A DNA stretch of 64,000 nt from Paenibacillus sp. (GTDB taxonomy: Bacteria; Bacillota; Bacilli; Paenibacillales; Paenibacillaceae): contig JAIRVF010000125.1 in assembly GCA_031254035.1 (NCBI GenBank), positions 18,966 through 82,965 on the forward strand, given 5' to 3'. A program made the position numbers and the translations under genes. Each line of letters starts with the position of its first letter. Within the stretch, counting starts at the first letter, position 1. This document shows positions 60,254-64,000 of the stretch, piece by piece. The notes under the pieces are model-generated. The model had not been told where the DNA came from, made no database searches, and was given only the letters and a program-made list of their open reading frames with translations.

Positions 60254-61447
60254 ATGAAGCGCGAAACCTTGAATATGCATGCAAACCGCTATGTCGTAGG
60301 ACTCATGTCCGGCACTTCAGTGGATGGAATAGATGCAGCAGTGGTACATATTACGGACGGCGCTGAGGGGAACATATCCGTTCAGTTGATTGCATTCGAA
60401 AATACACCGTATCCAGCTGCGGTCAGACAGGAGATTTTTGCTCTGTTTGATCCGCTCCGGGCTACGGTCAATAAATTGGGAAGTATGAATGTATTGCTTG
60501 GCGAGCTGTATGCGGAGGCAGCATTATCCGTGATTAAGGCGGCGGGACTTACGCCTGCGGACATCGCCGTCATCGGTTCGCATGGACAAACGATTTATCA
60601 TGCTCCGGAAACGGAAACGCTTCATGGTTATGACATTCATTATACCGTACAAATCGGGGAAGGATTGGTTATCGCGGCGCGGGCGGGAATTCCGTGCGTG
60701 ACTGACTTCCGTCCGGCGGATATGGCAGCAGGGGGGCAAGGCGCGCCGCTCGTTCCTTTCACGGAGTTTCTTCTCTACAGGGAGGATCGCCGTACCCTTC
60801 TTCTGCAAAACATTGGCGGCATCGGCAATATGACGGTCATTCCTGCCGGCTGCATGCAGGAGCAGGTGTTTGCGTTTGATACGGGACCTGGAAACATGAT
60901 TATCGACGGCATCGTCGAACGTCTGTTTTCGGGTCTAACCATGGATATCGGTGGGGAAATTGCCCGCCGCGGCATGGTTCACGCAGGGATGCTGGAACTC
61001 CTGAAGCAGAATCCTTATTACTCGCAGCCGCTTCCAAAATCGACCGGTAGGGAACTATTCGGCTCATCTTATATCGATTGGCTGCTGGATGAAGCGGGGA
61101 AGCAAGGTGTCAAACCGGAAGATGTGGTAGCAACCGTTACGCTGCTCACTGTATGGTCGATCGGAGACGCCTATCGCCGTTATGTCCGTGACCGCCAGCA
61201 AGCCGATGCTATGATTGTGGGCGGTGGTGGAAGCTACAACCCGGTTTTGATCGGTTTTCTGCGACAAGAAATGGAACCGATGGGGGTTCAGGTGATGACG
61301 CAAGAGCAGATCGGGCAGAGCAGCGATGCCAAGGAAGCGGTCGCTTTTGCGCTGCTTGCCGACTACGCGATCAGACGTCAGCCGAATAATCTCCCGAATG
61401 TAACGGGGGCTGGGCGGCCGGTGATTATGGGGAAAATAAGCTACTAA
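60254..61447 (+). CDS. anmK: Anhydro-N-acetylmuramic acid kinase
   Basis: AnmK opens and phosphorylates 1,6-anhydroMurNAc to MurNAc-6-phosphate, the substrate of MurQ. 397 residues, full length, ASKHA fold. Motifs: VGLMSGTSVDGIDAAVV near residue 14, IGSHGQTIYHAP near 105 with the ring-opening Asp in the segment DFRPADMAAGGQGAPLVPF near 150, FDTGPGNMIIDGIV near 208 and VGGGGSYNPVLI near 320. It begins 1 base after the permease stop. A hairpin with T-tract (61530-61565) follows and may reduce read-through into the next gene. Confidence 0.95.
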   Translation: MKRETLNMHANRYVVGLMSGTSVDGIDAAVVHITDGAEGNISVQLIAFENTPYPAAVRQEIFALFDPLRATVNKLGSMNVLLGELYAEAALSVIKAAGLTPADIAVIGSHGQTIYHAPETETLHGYDIHYTVQIGEGLVIAARAGIPCVTDFRPADMAAGGQGAPLVPFTEFLLYREDRRTLLLQNIGGIGNMTVIPAGCMQEQVFAFDTGPGNMIIDGIVERLFSGLTMDIGGEIARRGMVHAGMLELLKQNPYYSQPLPKSTGRELFGSSYIDWLLDEAGKQGVKPEDVVATVTLLTVWSIGDAYRRYVRDRQQADAMIVGGGGSYNPVLIGFLRQEMEPMGVQVMTQEQIGQSSDAKEAVAFALLADYAIRRQPNNLPNVTGAGRPVIMGKISY

Positions 61448-61529
61448 TCCTGGCGATGGACCGAAGATGCCGCTGTCCTGCTGAACAATTGGGAAGAGAG
61501 TAAGCGGTAATCGATTTGTGGAACAGTAG

Positions 61530-61565
61530 TGGCTGCAGCAATGGAAATTGCGGCGGTCATTTTTT
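61530..61565 (+). terminator. Terminator or attenuator between anmK and the NamZ-type gene
   Basis: TGGCTGCAGCAA (61530-61541) pairs with TTGCGGCGGTCA (61548-61559) with two wobbles and one mismatch, then six Ts. It lies 30 bases before the next ATG, so it may be partly read through. Confidence 0.6.
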
Positions 61566-61594
61566 AAAATTACCTTTTGCGAGGGGGAGCAACA

Positions 61595-62734
61595 ATGATT
61601 CTGAACGGAATTGATACGGTCATGGAAGCGGCCCATTTGTTTAAAGGAAAAAAGCTTGGACTCATAACATCGCCAACCGGCTTAAATAAAGATTTTGTAT
61701 CTACGATTCAGATTTTGCATGAAAACTTTCATCTCGCGGCACTTTTTTCACCGGAGCATGGTGTACGTGGAGATCAAGCCGCAGGCGCCATGGTAGAAAC
61801 TTATACCGATCCAATTACCAAGGTACCGGTATACAGCTTGTACCGTAAGAACTCCAAACGGCTGAGCCAGGAGATGCTGGATGAAGTGGATGTGGTCGTG
61901 TATGACATCCAGGACGTGGGGACCCGCTATTATACATTCATTTATACGATGTTGTATGCAATTGAAGACTGCGCGAAAGCAGGAAAGGAATTCGTTATTC
62001 TTGACCGGATCAATCCGCTTGATGGTGTTACGGTCGAAGGCAATATTTTAAAGCCGGGGTATGAATCGTTTGTAGGCAATTATCCGCTTGCGGTTCGTTA
62101 TGGATTGACTGCGGGTGAAGTAGCGATGATGGCGAATGAGCAGCAGGGTTGGAATGCTAAGCTGCATGTGATCCGCTGCCAAAGCTGGGACCGTCAAATG
62201 CTGTTTTCGGAAACCGGGTGCCATTGGATTATGCCTTCCTTGGGCATTCCGCGGTTTGAAACGGCATTGATTTATCCAGGTACCTGCCTGTTTGAGGGTA
62301 CGAACATGTCGGAAGGACGCGGGACGACGGCTCCGTTTGAACTCATTGGTGCTCCGTTTATTGATGCAGAGAAACTTGCGGCTGAAATGAATAGCTTGAA
62401 GCTGCCTGGAGTCGTGTTCCGACCGGTTTATTTTAAGCCGTCTTTTTCCAAGTTCGAAGGGGAGCAGTGTGGTGGTGTTCAAATCCATATTGTGGATTAT
62501 CGGGCTGTTCAGCCACTTGAAACTGGGGTTCAACTGCTGTTTACCGTGAAAAGAAACTATGAAGAATTTTCGTTCCTGCCACCTCTGAAGGGAAATTCGA
62601 GACCGTTTATCGATCTACTGGGCGGCGACAAGATATACCGTGAGGAGAACCTGCACGTTCCGGCCTTACTAGAACAATTCCGTGAGAAAAGCCGTGGATT
62701 TGCCAAGTTGAAAACGGAATATCACTTATATTAA
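61595..62734 (+). CDS. namZ: NamZ-type exo-beta-N-acetylmuramidase (DUF1343), apparently intracellular
   Basis: A 379-residue DUF1343 protein, the family of Bacillus subtilis NamZ (YbbC), which removes MurNAc from the non-reducing end of peptidoglycan saccharides. Start ATG 61595 behind GAGGGGGAG. Motifs: LFSPEHGVRGDQAAGA near residue 50, VDVVVYDIQDVGTRYYTFIYTM near 95 and FEGTNMSEGRGTTAPFELIGAP near 230. Unlike secreted NamZ, the protein begins MILNGIDTVMEAAHLFKGKK, the start of the folded domain, with no signal peptide, so it should act in the cytoplasm on imported MurNAc-GlcNAc. The ATG 61577 extension also lacks a signal. Confidence 0.9.
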   Translation: MILNGIDTVMEAAHLFKGKKLGLITSPTGLNKDFVSTIQILHENFHLAALFSPEHGVRGDQAAGAMVETYTDPITKVPVYSLYRKNSKRLSQEMLDEVDVVVYDIQDVGTRYYTFIYTMLYAIEDCAKAGKEFVILDRINPLDGVTVEGNILKPGYESFVGNYPLAVRYGLTAGEVAMMANEQQGWNAKLHVIRCQSWDRQMLFSETGCHWIMPSLGIPRFETALIYPGTCLFEGTNMSEGRGTTAPFELIGAPFIDAEKLAAEMNSLKLPGVVFRPVYFKPSFSKFEGEQCGGVQIHIVDYRAVQPLETGVQLLFTVKRNYEEFSFLPPLKGNSRPFIDLLGGDKIYREENLHVPALLEQFREKSRGFAKLKTEYHLY

Positions 62735-62746
62735 GGGGATTAGCAA

Positions 62747-62960
62747 ATTAGTGCTTTACAAAAAGCGAAAGTAGCGGAGGGGGCGGAAGCATACGCTGCG
62801 TTCGCCTAAGAGCTTTTCGAAGAAAAGCTAGCATCGGAAGCATACACTGTCTCCGAATTTCTACCTTAGGGAAAATAAAATCAAGAAATTTGGAGGCGGG
62901 CAGCGATCGGAAGAACGATCCGTACCCGTAGCGGGCACCTCGCATAATGTCAAAAACTAA
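62747..62960 (-). repeat. Dispersed element family B, copy 3 (reverse orientation)
   Basis: Reading on the minus strand it matches 46722-47008: TTAGT...GACATTATGCG, the GATCGTTCTTCCGATC core, CTCCGAATTTCTACC, and two box modules including AGCTTTTC-GAA-GAAAAGCT (62811-62829) beside CATCGGAAGCAT. The outermost terminal bases are eroded. It occupies almost the whole gap between namZ and the kinase gene and ends 4 bases before the kinase ribosome site. Confidence 0.75.
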
Positions 62961-62982
62961 GCGCAAGGAAGTGGTGACATCG

Positions 62983-63918
62983 ATGAAATATGTAGCCGGT
63001 ATGGATGGCGGAGGCACGAAAACAGCTGTAACGGTCGCGGATGAACAAGGCACGGTAGTGAAAAGCTTTACTTCAGGTGCGATCAATTACAACGGCCAGG
63101 ATGAAGAAAACGTCGGTGCGAGCCTAAAGGAGATTATTGCACAAATTGGGCAAACTTGCGGAGGAATTGAGCATTGCGAGGAAATAGTCATTGGTGCCGC
63201 CGGTGTCAGCAATCCCACTGTAGTGAGTCGCCTATCGAGCCAAATCAGAAACAGCGGCTATCAGGGGGAACTTCATATTACTGGTGACCATGAGACCGCT
63301 TTATATGGTGCGCACCAGAGAGAATATGGAATGATCCTGATTGCCGGTACGGGGTCCATCGGGCTTGGTAAAAATAAAGCCGGTAAAACCCATCGTGCCG
63401 GAGGTTTCGGATATCTGATTGATGATGAAGGAAGCGGGTACTCCATCGGGCGCGATCTGCTGGCGGCACTGGTTCAGGCGCATGATGGACGCATTCCGGA
63501 GACGGTTATTACCAGGCTTGTATATGAGCAGCTTCAATTCAATTCGGTACAGGAAATTATCGGATTTGTTTACGACAAGCGTACGAATAAGAAAGACATT
63601 GCTGCGTTGGCGCCAATCCTTTCGGAAGCCTGTGCGGCCGGAGATCCGGCGGCGCTGAACATTGCGAAAAAAAATGCTTCCTCTTTGCTGCAGCTGGTGA
63701 TTCCGGTTGCGGAAAACCTTTCGCTTCAGGAGGATAGCCTGGCGATGGCAGGCAGCGTCTTGCTCAAAAACGCCTTTATACAGGGAATGTTTCGGGAGAA
63801 GCTGCATGGATATTATCCGAAGATGCAATGCATTACGCCCAAAAGTGATGCATCCATGGGAGCCGTATTAATGGCTTTACGTATGAATCAATTTCATAAT
63901 TCCAATCCCTTGCTGTAA
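62983..63918 (+). CDS. BadF/BadG-family amino-sugar kinase, MurK/NagK-like
   Basis: A 311-residue ASKHA kinase of the BadF/BadG/BcrA/BcrD family, which includes GlcNAc kinases and the MurNAc/GlcNAc kinase MurK. ATG 62983 has AAGGAAGTGG upstream; the ATG at 62947 is inside the family B repeat. Motifs: YVAGMDGGGTKTAVTVAD near residue 3 (phosphate 1), TGDHETALYGAHQ near 98 with the catalytic Asp, MILIAGTGSIGLGK near 115 (phosphate 2), GGFGYLIDDEGSGYSIGRDLL near 140. Last gene of the amino-sugar cluster: it would phosphorylate MurNAc and GlcNAc released by the NamZ-type enzyme. Which sugar it prefers is not decided by sequence. Confidence 0.88.
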   Translation: MKYVAGMDGGGTKTAVTVADEQGTVVKSFTSGAINYNGQDEENVGASLKEIIAQIGQTCGGIEHCEEIVIGAAGVSNPTVVSRLSSQIRNSGYQGELHITGDHETALYGAHQREYGMILIAGTGSIGLGKNKAGKTHRAGGFGYLIDDEGSGYSIGRDLLAALVQAHDGRIPETVITRLVYEQLQFNSVQEIIGFVYDKRTNKKDIAALAPILSEACAAGDPAALNIAKKNASSLLQLVIPVAENLSLQEDSLAMAGSVLLKNAFIQGMFREKLHGYYPKMQCITPKSDASMGAVLMALRMNQFHNSNPLL

Positions 63919-63935
63919 CAAGGTTTTTCAGGCAT

Positions 63936-63954
63936 AAAAAAGGGAGTACCTCCC
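63936..63954 (-). terminator. Terminator of a minus-strand gene beyond the window
   Basis: On the minus strand GGGAG-GTA-CTCCC (63954-63942) is followed by six Ts (plus-strand A-run 63936-63941). On the plus strand there is no T-tract, so it probably ends a convergent gene to the right of the window. Confidence 0.6.
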
Positions 63955-64000
63955 CAAATCTCGAATAGGTTAAGCGTCTAAACCAAACCATTTTGAGACG

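Noticed and set aside
1-64000. tRNA, rRNA, prophage or integrated element with transposase
   Set aside because: No cloverleaf-like, rRNA-like, integrase or transposase sequence was recognised on either strand.

Overview
The window comes from a Gram-positive, spore-forming, low-to-mid GC Firmicute, most likely a Paenibacillus or close relative. The evidence is the gene content and style: SLH-domain surface protein, two secreted amidases with stalk (copper-amine-oxidase N-terminal) and AMIN domains, two GerMN lipoproteins, a two-headed bacterial dynamin, YojF/BshB2 of bacillithiol synthesis, YesM/YesN-type sensor kinase and AraC-type regulator, strong AGGAGG ribosome sites, and frequent GTG/TTG starts. 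Nearly all genes lie on the plus strand; only an RluA-type synthase, its neighbouring methyltransferase and a small membrane protein are on the minus strand. No rRNA, tRNA, CRISPR array or transposase gene was seen.

Layout. 1-1.4 kb: end of a leucine operon (leuC partial, leuD). 1.7-3.3 kb: sodium/amino-acid symporter with a clear sigma-A promoter. 3.6-11.3 kb: a duplicated neighbourhood, amidase-GerMN, then a deleted copy of a small gene whose promoter now precedes an MFS pump, a GIY-YIG-like protein, the intact copy of that small gene, then amidase-GerMN again. 11.4-19.5 kb: SLH protein, endonuclease III, a small conserved protein, a repeat element and dynamin. 20-25.5 kb: heterodimeric ABC exporter, purT and a GNAT acetyltransferase. 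25.8-34.1 kb: sensor kinase, AraC-type response regulator and lipoprotein sugar sensor next to the galactose-type ABC importer mglBAC. 34.3-42.7 kb: CAP-domain secreted protein with a KPETS repeat, SGNH hydrolase, ABC-2 exporter, parE-parC. 43-54 kb: mixed genes (MarR/MFS, yojF-bshB2, two methyltransferases, RluA synthase, HpaB-type monooxygenase, a 28-residue toxin-like peptide, sugar isomerase and oxidoreductase).

54.4-63.9 kb is the most interesting block: an RpiR-type regulator, MurQ etherase, an ABC sugar importer without its own ATPase, AnmK, a NamZ-type (DUF1343) exo-muramidase that lacks a visible signal peptide, and a BadF-type amino-sugar kinase. Together they read as a PTS-independent pathway that imports MurNAc or MurNAc-containing saccharides, cleaves them inside the cell, phosphorylates the sugars and converts MurNAc-6-phosphate to GlcNAc-6-phosphate.

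The intergenic DNA carries several families of dispersed repeats with terminal inverted repeats. Two families share a module: a box near ATGCTTCCGAAGT beside a short hairpin whose stem sequence changes from copy to copy while pairing is kept. One such element sits inside the importer operon and another just before the kinase gene.
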